The notes below the pieces were generated by a model that saw only the letters and a list, made by a program, of their open reading frames with translations, had not been told where the DNA came from and searched no databases. Below, piece by piece: positions 23,520-34,607 of a stretch of DNA of 64,000 bases (position 1 is its first letter; each line of letters starts with the position of its first letter). The stretch comes from Steromphala cineraria. Lineage: Eukaryota > Mollusca > Gastropoda > Trochida > Trochidae. The stretch lies in NCBI GenBank assembly GCA_916613615.1, contig OU744732.1, positions 32,325,950-32,389,949 of the forward strand, read 5' to 3'. Both the position numbers and the translations under genes were made by a program.

Positions 23520-24100
23520 GAGATAGGCGATGGTACTTTTTTATATGTCCCCCGCAATGCTTTACGTTCAATATCTTTTTACGAAACTTGGTATGTGGTT
23601 AGATCTAGTAGTGGAGTGGTGCCTTTTTGCTATTTTGGTCAATCTGAATTATATAAGTTTCTTGGTTTTCATGGCAACAGTTTGAACTTAGAACATATGG
23701 AGGGAGGACCATTTCCGGGTCATATCTCAAAAACTATTCAATATGATTTTACGAAACTTGATATGTGGTTAGAGGTAGTGGTGGAGTGGTTCCTTTTTCT
23801 ATTTTAGTTATTCTGAATTTTGTTTTCTGGTTCCTATAGAAATAAGTTGAACTAGGTGTATTAGGGGGGGGGGGGGGGGGGGGGTAGCGTGTGTTTCCGT
23901 ACTATAGCTTAAAAACTATTCAAAATATTGTTTACTAGACCTTGATGTGTGGTTAGAACTACTGGAGGAGTGGTGCCTTTTGCTACTTTGGTTATTCTGT
24001 ATTTGTTATTTTTCTGGTTTCCATGGAAATAATTTGAAATGTGTACATAATGGGGGTAGGGTCACTTTCGGATTAAATGTTAGCGGGGGACATCGCAGTG
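23520..24100. repeat. ~175-bp tandem repeat, 3 units, with a G21 homopolymer
   Basis: Anchors ACGAAACTTGGTATGTGG (23581), ACGAAACTTGATATGTGG (23751) and CTTGATGTGTGGTTAG (23940) mark three units 170-185 bp apart. Each continues with GGAGTGGTGCC, TATTCTG and ATGG or ATAG..AA. Between units 2 and 3 lies a run of 21 G (23864-23884). GTCCCCCGCAATGC near the left end and GGGGGACATCGCAGTGC near the right end are inverted partners, so the array may sit inside one larger element. Confidence 0.8.
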
Positions 24101-24383
24101 CATCACATGCACAGATTTCTAGTTCAAATTGTGATTGATATCTACAACATCAACATGAATCTAAAACTGAGAAGTTACAACTACGAGTAAAAGACTTTGC
24201 CTTGCAATTCAAAACAGATTAGAGGCGTGATTGAAAACCTTGATCATAATTGTTTCAAAACTGCTCTTTATCATTTGATAAGTTGTAGTGTTATGTCAAT
24301 GTGGTGTAAAAATAAGTTTTGATCATGTGACACTACTCGTCTCTTAACGTCAGCCTGTTCAGTTTACATCCTGCACTATAGTC

Positions 24384-27143
24384 ATGAGTCTTCTCCGTAT
24401 CACAATACTGGTCCTGGCGAGCAATAGACTTTTCCCAGTAGAATGTAAGTATAAAGTAGCATGATCTCTTCCAACTATTTAGCTTCTTTGATTTTGATTA
24501 CGTTTAAAAGAAGATAAGTTATTAAAAATTAAATGCCTTTTATATGTATCATAAGCTTTTTTGCTCTACGGATTGGTATTTACTGTAACCATAATTTAAT
24601 TACTTTGATTAGATTTGATTTTGATTAGGCAGATCGTGACATTAGTAAGCCAGATATGAGTTTTGTTAATGTTTTTGAAGGTCCATAAATTACCCTTTCA
24701 TAGATTGCAATGCCGATAACAAAGCAAGTAGTTATATACTAATAATTATTTATTATTATATTACTTTTAATGGAACACACCTGTATACAAAAGGCCACTT
24801 TTGTTTGTTTTAGTGAGTGGTGTTCATAAACAAGCTCGACTGTAGTTTTATAATGTCTCCATTTACGTATTTGAATTTGTAAAGAACAGAGAGATTAAAC
24901 AATTTCTGATTTTTCTACTAAGGTACCTGCCCAGAAGGCTTCGTCAATTTCCGACAATCCTGCTACTGGTTTTCAAACATCAACGCAACCTTTGCCAACG
25001 CAAGGGTAAGTGGTTTAGTCTAGTTGAGGGGATTTAGGGGGATTTTTCTTTAAACATTTTAAAATTAATATAAGCTTACGATAAATGAATTATCTTAAGT
25101 GAGTTAAACATCTCATTACTTAACCTTATTATCCGTCGTCGTAAAATACAGTTTCAAGCAAAAACTGATTGTGGCCATTTTTATGGGAATACCTTTTAAT
25201 CATTTGAAGTAGGGAAATGATTTATAGCATATGGTCTTGCAATTGGTGACAATTGATTTTGTTTTCTTCGGAGCCATTGCTTTACCTACATAGTTTCCAC
25301 TTCCCCTTATTGACACTCTGTGAGTTGTTAAAGTTTATATACGCCAAATGTTTTCAGCGGTCATTTTATGCAGAAGAACTGACTTTTTCTAAAATACCAA
25401 CCAAGGCTTCTTGACTCAGAAAGAGATTTAACAAAGGTTTCGAGTTTTGATTGAAAACCGTACAATGAGATAGATATCTTACACTTAAAGACCCATAATC
25501 AAACTGTATTGAAAAAGTGTAAAAAGTATTGATACTGTATTCGTGGTATTTTTAGCAATATTTTGCGACTAACCATGAAAAGATCGAACCAAAATTCATT
25601 TAATAGGAGACAGAAACGTAAGCCCCGGCATGTCGACATGAAGGCGAATCAAGTGTGGCCATCTCATAATTTCCGGTTCTAAATATACGGCAACGCTTGA
25701 TAGCCGTCTTTAGATTAGATTTTCGTTCCTTTTTTCCGAATCAAACACTAGTTAGCGCCTAAGTTGATACTCGTCGGACGCAATTGCGGCAACTGAAATG
25801 CAGTTTAAAAGTTACACACATAATGATGATGTCACCGAAAGCGGGTTCGCTAAAAGCTATGGCACTTTTTCAGAGGGTACTGTACTTTTGACGTCGAACT
25901 AAGTAGTTAACGTATGCTGTTAACATAACAATGATATTATATTTCAAATGAAGTATTCCAGAAAATGAAGATTCATTGACTTCACTTGTCTGATCATTCT
26001 TAATTTGTAAGCTGTAATTCTAGACTCTTGTTAATGCCTCGAAAAGCACCTTTTGCAGCTTAAAGACCGATAATATATATGTATGTACTTCTAGAAAATT
26101 AAGCCTCCTACACATGGTTCATACAGAAACATTTCCAACAAATCAAGGACTTTTCAGCTACAATTTCGTTACTTTGTAAGGATATTTTGTGACAACAATA
26201 GCTTTTTATTTCATTTCTGGGATGATACTGCTGTATTGAAATAAGTTAAATACACCAAATATTACTATTTTATGAGATCATTATTGTCAATTTTCACATT
26301 AAAAAAATCCAAGAAGATTTTTGTATTACTCAAGTATATCTCACTTATTTTGCGTTTTCGTACATTTTGCAAAAAAAAGCAAGGTCTGTTCCAGGACGGT
26401 GCGAACCTTGCTACATGTACAGTTGCTCGATGAGAGATGTTTGACGATTTCATTGTACAATGTAAATTGAATCTATACACAAGTTCTGAACTTTTCTATT
26501 ATATTTCAGTCCTACTGCAATTTTCTGAACAGTCATCTTGCAGTCATCTCATGCAGTGAGGAAGCTGCTTTTGTGAGAGAGATAGCGAGAAATAAAACTG
26601 GTAAGATATCATAAGATGTATTATCAAAATTCTAATAAATATTTTGTCAAAATGACTTAAAACTACAGCAAAGGATTTATATTTCAAAGAGGCTTTCCTA
26701 TCGATAATTCTACGTTTTTTGTAGCATTCAGCACAGCGGACCTAAGTCTCACCTTGTCTCTCAACTATAAAATCCGTTATGGTCCTATCATATTGACAAA
26801 ACATCAACAAAACGTCCAATATAGACTTTGAAAGCTTCAATTCTTATAATAATTTTTTTTTATATTTACGTTAAATTTTATGGTTCCTTCAATCTTCAAC
26901 CGCTCGGTTTATTCAAAAGGACGACATTTCCTGGGCGCCACTGACCTGCACTTGGACAGTCTAGATGGGAAGGGATGGTTGTGGGAGGGAGGGGTGAAGA
27001 TGACCTATACCAACTGGGGGGAGGATGAACCGAGTACCAAGGGTGAACACTGTCTCGATCTGCTGGACACGAAGAACTACCTTTGGAACGATGCCTATTG
27101 TTCCTGGGAACAAAAGTTCATCTGTGAAAGATGCCTTTACTAA
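24384..27143 (+). CDS. secreted single-domain C-type lectin, 4 exons
   Basis: Exons are 24384-24444, 24923-25005, 26510-26600 and 26920-27143. All introns are GT..AG (GTAAGT, GTAAGT, GTAAGA donors), phases agree, and the 459-nt sum gives 152 residues plus TAA. Residues 1-20 form a hydrophobic signal peptide. The C-type lectin fold follows: CPEGFVNFRQSCYWF, the ARSYC..HLAV helix, LGATDL, WLWEGG, then EPS and WND in the Ca2+/sugar site, and a FICERC end. Eight cysteines fit a long-form domain. The usual EPN or QPD triplet is EPS here, so sugar preference is unclear, while WND is kept. The likely role is extracellular carbohydrate recognition, for example innate immunity. A weak TATA-like TAAAAATA lies at 24307-24314. 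The exon-4 acceptor has a poor pyrimidine tract and is the least certain junction. Intron 2 holds a MITE. Confidence 0.88.
25489..26059 (+). mobile_element. MITE family T3, eroded copy inside lectin intron 2
   Basis: It aligns along its length with 33215-33776. Shared blocks are GGCGAATCAAGTGTGGCCAT, TTTCCGGT, CTAAATATACG, GTCACCGAAAGCGGGTTCG and GGGTACTGT. The terminal repeats are degraded. The direct repeat CTTAAAGACC is present at both edges (near 25485 and 26055). There is no ORF. Confidence 0.75.
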
Positions 27144-27400
27144 AATTTATGTATAGCGCAATCTCTACTTTCCACAGGCTCTAGAACCATCAATACAAAT
27201 CAATTCCTGGAAACAAAAGTTCATCTGTGAAACATGTTATTACTAAAATATTTGTAAAGCGCAATCCCTACTGTCCACAGGCTCTAGATCCATCAATACA
27301 AATCAATTCCTGGAAACAAAAGTTCATCTGTGAAACATGTTATTACTAAAATATATGTATAGCGCAATCTCTACTGTCAACAGGCTCTAGAACCATCGGT
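27102..27400 (+). repeat. 103-bp tandem repeat of the lectin's terminal coding end plus 3' flank
   Basis: Units start at 27102, 27205 and 27308, exactly 103 bp apart. Unit 1 holds the real C-terminal codons (SWEQKFICERCLY, stop). Units 2 and 3 encode SWKQKFICETCYY and a stop, with both cysteines kept. Each unit also carries CTCTAC..CCACAGGCTCTAG, which looks like a pyrimidine tract with an AG acceptor. From that AG the frame stays open through ALEPSIQINSWKQK to the stop in unit 2. Spare terminal exons are possible but unproven. Confidence 0.9.
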
Positions 27401-27813
27401 ACAAATCAGTCTCTAAGAATCTGTGGTATATTTTTGGTATATCGGTTTATTGCACTACAGAAAAAAACATAATATGAATCGGTTCACACTTCTGAAATTA
27501 TCTAATATATCGGACGTTTCTATATAAAACTGCAGAAAAATATGACAAACAAAAAGGTTTGAACTCGTGTTCTAAAAATAGCGCACATGTTGAAACTGAT
27601 AACCAGTCATTGAGACTTCACGCTCTTTTTTTTCGACGGTAAATAATGTTTATTAAGTTGGGCATAAGGGCATTTTTAGATAGAAATTGCTCATTTTAAA
27701 ATGTTTGATATATTGGATATTTTCAGACGAGTGTACTGATTCGTAGCATGTTGTTCCTGTATTGATACATGTATATACCTATATATAGATAATACCGCGC
27801 ATCCTTAGTTCTT

Positions 27814-27819
27814 AATAAA
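27814..27819 (+). promoter_or_regulatory. candidate poly(A) signal for the lectin
   Basis: AATAAA about 670 bp after the stop codon. Another is at 27970-27975. Which one is used cannot be told from sequence. Confidence 0.35.
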
Positions 27820-28061
27820 TGTATTTTTCTATTGTTTTATTTACAATTTGTATTATTATTGTAAACAGGACAGAGGGAGAAGTCCACACTTTAAAAACAC
27901 TGAAAATATGTACATTGTACCATACATTTCGTTTCTAACGTTAGGTATTACTTTTCATAAGTGTTGAACAATAAATATATTTCTCCATGCGGTTTCGTAC
28001 TGCCTATTCTTCCATGAGTCATCTCTTTAGATATTGCCCTATATCGTTGACAATGATCACT

Positions 28062-28260
28062 TAAAGGGCAACCCGGTGAGTTGTTTGGGATCACATATGA
28101 CAAACTGTTTGAATAGAGTCAGTTCATCAAGCATTATCGACTGTTGGCAGGAAAAGAATCATTTAAAAGCTAATCGACATTTTATTGTGATAGTAGGATA
28201 GTTTGAAGATAAGGCTGTGATCGAAAACCGGACAATGAAGAGCGTCACTCACTTTTGGAA
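28062..28260. repeat. diverged repeat sharing a module with 31022-31200 and T2
   Basis: It begins TTAAAGGGCAACC and includes AAAGCTAATCGAC and GATCGAAAACCGGACAATG. The segment at 31022-31200 has TTAAAGAGCAACG, AAAGCTAATCAACG and GAAAATCGGACATTGGCGAGCG at comparable spacing. The second end was not found. Confidence 0.55.
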
Positions 28261-29549
28261 ACTTATTGAAAGCATCCAGAGGACATTTACGAGTTTATCC
28301 TGCATTTTGTTGTGTATCGTACCGCATGTTCTTGCCCCTGAGTGTATTGTGGTAATGCTTTAAATCAGAGGAGCTAATTCTTTGCTATCTAAAAAGCTCT
28401 ACTTCATTGCGTATTAATGATTGAATTAAACTAGTGTCCAAAAGAAACGTTACCATACAAATGGCAAGATAACTCAACCCACTGCAGATTGATACGACTA
28501 AAACATAGTTTTATCATTTCTTCAGTAGTCAACTCATCTCTATGCAAAATTTCAAAATATTATCTTTTCATGTTTGCGAGAAACACGCATTTAAAATAAA
28601 CATCGATTCGGAATCTCCTTAACTAGGCGAGATAGCAGAGAGAAATGGGACCCTTTTGCTTGCTTTAAAACGTTCTAGGGCAGTGACGTGTCAACGAATT
28701 TATGTCAAATAAACTGCATTGTATCAACAAGATTGTATTCTTACCTAAATTCAATACTTTATCAATTTTATAGTGAAATGACAAAAGTTCTGTGCATAAA
28801 ACAACTTGAAATTTCGATTTATGCACCCATGTGCGTTTTTAGGAGACACAAAATCAAAAGTATCTTTTCCTGAAGAATGAAAATGTGCATAGTTCTTTAC
28901 AAGACATATGCCTGTTAGGCACACTTAAATTCGACTCGGTCAGGTAATAGAATTTTGTTCCGGAGGACGTTGAAAACTTGGTATCGTTTCTTTTGGACAT
29001 TAGTTTATTTTCTCGTGATATATTTATATGAATAGCCGTTGTCCTTATCGGTAACAACCATTTAGATGGAATAGCTCTTTGCAAACATGATAATTAAATT
29101 CATATTATATTATTTAAAATAAATTACCGGTTCTAAAATTTAAATACTTCTCATGGTGTCGTAGTGACGAATAACACGGTTATCCAATCTCAACTTGGAT
29201 GATATCAGTTAATCAAATGTTTATCAAACTAAGGCGTGAGATAGGAAGTGAGAGTAGAAGCGAGAAAGGAAGCAACAATCTTCACATCCGTGGACGTGCA
29301 TTTCTCGCTTGTGTATCCTTGTGATAAATGATGATGAGGATGTAGAAATCGGGTCACTTTTCTATTATTTAGGTCCAGGAATTCTCCAAAACTAATATTA
29401 CAAATTAAATTCGTGATGATTTTTAATATGGTGTCAATTATCATTTGGTGAAGCCATATTTGAAATCAAAAGTCATTCAGATTGTGTGACTATAAGGTTG
29501 TGACGCAAAGCTTACTAGTTATTTATCTTAAGGAGTTTCCGCATATTCC
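28261..29549. other. no gene seen
   Basis: AT-rich sequence with short open frames on both strands. No recognised domain, RNA or repeat. Confidence 0.4.
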
Positions 29550-29558
29550 GTTACAATG

Positions 29559-30156
29559 CATTCTCTCCCCACAGAGGCAGCTCAGTCATACTTGAGTTAG
29601 CCTCTATTCTATTACGGCTAATACATGGAATAGAAAGGTAGAAATCTGATTGGAGCAACGCCGTTTCAAAAGTGGTCATTTGCAAAACCTCGGTCATTCC
29701 CGTATTTTTCGGCAAAGCTATCGTTTAAATTTAACATCCAGGGGAGATAATTCTTCATTTTACAAAACATCGCATTTTAATTTACCTTCTCATAAGTTGT
29801 GTTTGGTTAATTAGTAAAATAAAATATATCAAAAACCAAATGACAATTTACGCAATTATAAAACAGTTGCTATCTTATGAAAAACCTAATTCATATTTGA
29901 TTTTTCAACTATTTCCTCTCACGCTGTTAATGAAAAATAAACATAAAGGCATGATATTTTCCATGTCACGATACGACCGTTCAGAATTTTCCAAGTCATT
30001 GATACGCAAACGGTGTTTTCATCGGCTGCAACTAACGGAGATATAGTGAGTTGCAATCTTTTGCCGCTAGGGCAATTTGCCGGAACCCAAGGATCTTGGC
30101 GTAATATGAGAGAGACTAACTTAGGTATGACTGAGCTGCCTCTGTGGGAGAGAATG
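29559..30156. mobile_element. Mutator-like MITE family M1, 598-bp copy with 9-bp TSD
   Basis: Long TIRs start CATTCTCTCCCCACAGAGGC and end CTCTGTGGGAGAGAATG. They continue inward through CAGTCATAC, AGTTAG and TATTACG blocks for ~70 bp. A perfect 9-bp duplication GTTACAATG flanks the element (29550-29558, 30157-30165). Long TIRs with 9-bp duplications are typical of Mutator-like elements. The interior differs from the other M1 copies and has no transposase. It lies 34 bp left of a T2 copy. Confidence 0.9.
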
Positions 30157-30189
30157 GTTACAATGTAACTTCGCAATAATATAAATTAA

Positions 30190-30680
30190 AGTGACACAGA
30201 GTATCTTTCTTAAAATTTTATTTGGTTTTGATATTCTACAAACTATCTAGTATGCTGATTGAAGTTCATATCTCATCACTGGACTTGCAAATATATCCAT
30301 TTATGAATAATATCTCTAAAATGCTTGATTTTATGGAAAAATCAAGACAACGTCTTAAATACGTTTAATATTCGAAATTAAGCATTCCAATTAATCTACC
30401 TATTAGTTACAATACCTAATAAACACTATCTAGTCGATTATATCTTCCTGTCAGCGTATGACAAGGTTTCAAAATTACGTTTGGCGAATTTGCAAGCGCT
30501 ACTCGAGCCACATTGTCCGGTTTTCGATCAAAATCCCGACTTTGAATGGCCGTACTTTCGCTCGAATGTACTGATTGACCTTTAACTTGTTATTTTCAGA
30601 AACAGTTAGTGGTTCCCGATGTAATAACATCGATTTCAAAATTTGACATATGTGATCCTATCAACATACTCTGTGTCTCT
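30190..30680 (+). mobile_element. MITE family T2, complete copy
   Basis: 491 bp, TIRs AGTGACACAGAGTAT and ATACTCTGTGTCTCT. TTAA on both sides (30186-30189, 30681-30684). It is very similar along its length to 16232-16720. Confidence 0.94.
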
Positions 30681-31021
30681 TTAAAGCAATGACAGAATTA
30701 GGCTTTTCTGTGTCCAATCAATCTTTACAACCGTGTCGGACAATCTTAGTGCTGTGCAGATAATATTTGTACATGTCGAGGTGACATGCATTTGGAAGGA
30801 CCCTTTTTGCAATAATCTACAAGAAAGCCAACTTCGGTATCAGCAAACATTTAACTGTCCAGCTAGTTCCCGTGAGTAGTTCTTGAAACATTTAAAGTGT
30901 AACATTAATCAAGTGTCTGATTTCATTGGTTAAACAAAATTCACCAATATTTCTCTGAATTAGTAACTGCAGTTTAGAACTTTCCCTTCTAATAGCAACC
31001 TTGTTTTAGTAGGTTTTTTGT

Positions 31022-31200
31022 TTAAAGAGCAACGCAAATTGTCAGGAGTCATATATGCAAAACTTTACACATGGTGTAATCCGAGAAGAGGTATCGAATT
31101 TAAAGGAAAATGTGTCATTTGAAAGCTAATCAACGTCGTATAGTGAGAACAGGAATCGTGTTTGAAAATCGGACATTGGCGAGCGTCAATCAGTAACACG
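31022..31200. repeat. diverged repeat related to 28062-28260
   Basis: It begins TTTAAAGAGCAACGC and contains GAAAGCTAATCAACG and GAAAATCGGACATTGGCGAG. The same module order is seen at 28062-28260. No terminal repeat was found on the right. Confidence 0.5.
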
Positions 31201-31406
31201 TAATTATAGAATGAACGTTGCGAGTTGATCTTGTTTGATAGGTTAAATGACTAGTATCAATCTAAGTTGGACATGTGAATTTGGCTTTTGCAAAACATGT
31301 GACTGTTTTAAGAATTTCATAGAAAGCAAGTTGTTATCATATAATGGCATTTGGGAATGAGTGTTTGAAATATTTTGAATTAATATAATAAAATATGCCA
31401 TTTTCG

Positions 31407-31485
31407 CAATCTAGTTAAAACTAGCTGTAATGGTAACGTAAGGACTTAGGGGTCGATAACATTACAGTTAGTTTTAACTAGATTG
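31407..31485. mobile_element. 79-bp micro-foldback with 9-bp TSD
   Basis: Arms of 26 bp (31407-31432 and 31460-31485) with CAATCTAGTTAAAACTAG ends enclose a 27-bp loop. CCATTTTCG is perfectly duplicated at 31398-31406 and 31486-31494. It is one of the shortest elements here with a clean target duplication. Confidence 0.88.
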
Positions 31486-31548
31486 CCATTTTCGTTCCTA
31501 TCAAAGAAAAACAGTATGTGATGAAAATCAGGGAGTGGCATAAAGGTG

Positions 31549-31875
31549 CATGAACACATTACACCAGTACTTAAGAGTTGGCACTGGCTGCCTGTTCGAG
31601 AGAGAATAACATCCAAGCTCCTGGTATTTGTCTTCAAACCTGTCAATGGACAAGCACCAGTCTATCTCCAGGAATAAGTAAGCATTCACAAACCTAAAAG
31701 AATGCTAAGGTCAGCAAGTCAGAATCTCCTCATAGTTCCTCCAATCAGCACTGCTTTATATGGGGACCGGACCTTCCGCAAAGCTTTCTGAGGATATCAG
31801 GAAATTGGAAGATCTGGCAATCGTCAGATCTAGTCTGAATACCATTCTCTTCAAAAGAGCATATATGAGTAAGCA
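31549..31875 (+). pseudogene. C-terminal relict of a CR1/L2/Rex-like LINE reverse transcriptase
   Basis: The frame from 31549 reads HITPVLKSWHWLPVRERI and LLVFVFKPVNGQAPVYL, the well-known segment C-terminal to the RT domain in CR1/L2-type non-LTR elements. It is followed by LRSASQNLLIVPP and GDRTFRKAF. A TAA at 31675-31677 interrupts it. A deletion with frame change near 31787 removes the alanine/tryptophan-rich piece, after which the frame reads LSEDIRKLEDLAIVRSSL. It is 5'-truncated and non-functional. Confidence 0.88.
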
Positions 31876-32109
31876 CACATGAGCAGAACTCTTGCTATGT
31901 TTGCGCTATTTAAATGCCTAGTGTATTATCATTTATTAATTCAGGAGGTACATGTATACATTTGAGAGCAGTCAAGTATAAAAGCATTGAATTATAAAGC
32001 GCCCATAAAATATTAGCTACATGTGATCATAACATGCCCATTGATAAAGGTTTTCCATTTGGAAAGACAAAGCATTGTTGTTACATGCAATAGTTATATT
32101 CACCTTTAA

Positions 32110-32443
32110 AGGGGCAGTAGCACGTTTTTTGATAATTTTATTTTTTCACTGATAATTGTTAGTAAATGGTAAATGTATTATTCTGACATTGTCAAAAATG
32201 TCATGACACAAGTCATTCATCCATAGTCATAGGACAAAGTATGAAGATTCACATAAAATAAATTGGCGGCCATTTTGTGTGAACACCTTTAATTCATTTT
32301 GTGTAAGAATCGCATGGCTAACCTTTACGTTATATATTTGAATTATTACTGCTCCATTTAGTCATTGTCTTTCAATTGGAACCATTTATTTTCCTTTTCC
32401 TGACATCACCTTATATTCCCCCTAAAAACGTACTACTGCCCCT
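32110..32443 (+). mobile_element. MITE family T1, copy 6
   Basis: 334 bp, TIRs AGGGGCAGTAGCACG and CGTACTACTGCCCCT, TTAA on both sides (32106-32109, 32444-32447). Family interior GGCGGCCATTTTGTGTGAAC is present. Confidence 0.93.
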
Positions 32444-32447
32444 TTAA

Positions 32448-33210
32448 CAACATCCTTGACAATTTCGACAAAACTGTCAATTGATAATTTATTCTATTTG
32501 ATGCTAGTGAAACTAACATACATGTATTATGTTTGTCTAATATGATTATATTAAACACTAAAAGGCTGATCGGGCTATTGCAAAAAACAATATCAAGAAC
32601 AGATACATGTATAATGATATCAAAGTGTGCAACATGAGCAGTCATAAAGTTTTCAACTTTTCTCCAAAAAGCGTGCAGTGAAAACATGATCATGGTTTTC
32701 AGGTTCAGTACCACTAAAATAGCACCACCATCATTTTTTTGAAGATCTTCCGTAGTGGTGAAACCGCAAAGGTGCATTGGGTCGGATTTTTGTAAAATCG
32801 GCTGAAAATCAAGATGGCGTCCAAACGACGTGGCCTACGAAGTAATAATGATTTTTTTTGGTAGTACATGTATTTGTAATTGCGCTTGTTTTGAAAAAAG
32901 TTTCAGGTCTTTAAGTACATTTTGAAAAAAAATACCCTTGTTAGATATCGGAACTTTGGATCGAAGTTTTCTATCGATTTTGACAAAAAGCTGGATTCAC
33001 GTCTCCAGAATTACATCTACCAACATGCATACCTTGCTAGCCTCAGCCGTCTGGGCTGTATGGTGTCGACATAAAACTTGGAATAATAAAAACACGCAAA
33101 AACAATAAAAGGATTCAGCATAATTACAATCTTATGTTTCCTTTACCTGAAATCTGACTTAATTACAATAGATGCCAGACAAATGCTTGCCTTAGTGTCT
33201 GTGTAGTAAT
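32448..33210. other. no gene recognised
   Basis: The longest open frame of the window (minus, 32433-32777, 114 codons) starts here and ends inside the TIR of the T1 element. It has no recognisable domain, so it is probably chance. The rest is AT-rich. Confidence 0.4.
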
Positions 33211-33214
33211 TTAA

Positions 33215-33776
33215 AGATGCTGTATCACACTTGCAATATTTTAAAAAGTATTTTTGATGTATTCGTTGTATTTTTAGAAAAATTTAGCAACCAACCTAGG
33301 GAAAATCGGACCAAAATTCATTAAATATGAGATGATTTACCAAAATTACGGAAATTGCAGCCAACATAAAGGCGAATCAAGTGTGGCCATCTAACAACTT
33401 CCGGTCTCTAAATATACGCTTGAAAACCGTCTTTGTCGCGCGCGACTAGATATTCTTTTCTTTTTCTCCGAGTAAGGTATTCGTTGCTGCCAAAGTTGAT
33501 ACCCATCGAACGCAAATACGCTAGTTGTGACACGGTGTAAATCCTACACGTGTAATGATTACGTCACCGAAAGCGGGTTCGTTCAATGCTATGCCCTTTC
33601 TACAAGGGGTACTGTGCTTTGGGCGTCGAAATAAGTATGTTATTGTTGATTAAACAATCTAAATATGATATCAAAATTTCGACGAAAGATTTTTCTACAA
33701 AGTGAAAGGCAAAGGCATTTCTTTTCTCAATAGCTAAATTTCAGCCTGAACCGTATGCAAGTATGAAACAGCATCT
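33215..33776 (+). mobile_element. MITE family T3 (AGATGCTGTATCAC), complete copy
   Basis: 562 bp between TTAA 33211-33214 and 33777-33780. Ends are AGATGCTGTATCAC and a weaker complement GAAACAGCATCT. The interior matches the copy in lectin intron 2, including GTCACCGAAAGCGGGTTCG. No ORF. The terminus resembles that of T1 (AGGGGCAGTATCACG in copy 1). Confidence 0.88.
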
Positions 33777-33780
33777 TTAA

Positions 33781-34378
33781 AAACATGATTATCTAAATTT
33801 CACCAAATATAACAAATGAATTTAGTTTCGAATATAAACTTGCTTTCTTAGAGGATTATGTTGGTGTGATACTATTAATAACTTCAATACTACGAGTGTA
33901 ACCGAAATATAATGAGAACACTAAGGGACAAACATTATCACAAAATACACTTAAAATTATGAAAAAATAGTGAAAATTTCTTACTTTATATAAAAAATCT
34001 TATTCCTTCTGAAGAGAGTACAATGGAGTTAAGTGATTTACATTAAGTACATATCATAGGGACCATTGACCTGCGAAAATGCGATAAAATGCGAAAATGT
34101 GGTAGATGCCCAGTCACGTAAATACAGATTGTGGTTTTGTGTAGTGACAGCCAGGCTGTACAGGCCTTCGACCACTACTCGATGGGATGTCCACATGACA
34201 GAGACACATGTTCACCACGTGTAGAACAGTCACAGAGTTTCCAATCTCTGATTGGCCCCTATAAATATTTTTTTTTTCAAAATATTGCACTCATATATCG
34301 TTTTCATATGTTGAGATAAACCTAGATTTCAAATTTGAACGAAATCGGTCAAGAAATAAACATTTGAGCGTAATTCCT
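33781..34378. other. no gene seen
   Basis: AT-rich. The segment 34130-34265 is less AT-rich, but no exon could be supported. Confidence 0.4.
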
Positions 34379-34379
34379 A

Positions 34380-34490
34380 GGAATATATGGATGACAACTT
34401 CTTTGTTCACTGTATGCATAAGAAGTTGTCATCCATATATTCCTCAGCATTATTGTCGTTCCAACTTCTAAAATGCGTCTCAAAGAAGTT
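34380..34490. mobile_element. foldback MITE, family FB1, copy 3 (shortened)
   Basis: GGAATATATGGATGACAACT and its complement lie close together around TTCACTGTATGCATAAG. The outer segment TTCCAACTTCTAAAATGCG..TCTCAAAGAAGTT matches the right part of the other FB1 copies. Most of the loop and the left outer segment are missing. Confidence 0.78.
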
Positions 34491-34607
34491 AGGTATCAAA
34501 TAATTATGTCTTGAATATCCGATTTCCTCAAGTTCTTTTCCTCTATTATTAGGTCTTCAAGACAAAGTCTGGACGACCTATTGTTTTTACACTTATTCTT
34601 CAAGTTT

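Noticed and set aside
32433..32777. Longest open frame (114 codons, minus strand) as a gene
   Set aside because: It ends inside a T1 MITE terminus, has no recognisable domain, and is not unusual in length for ~64 kb of AT-rich sequence read in six frames.
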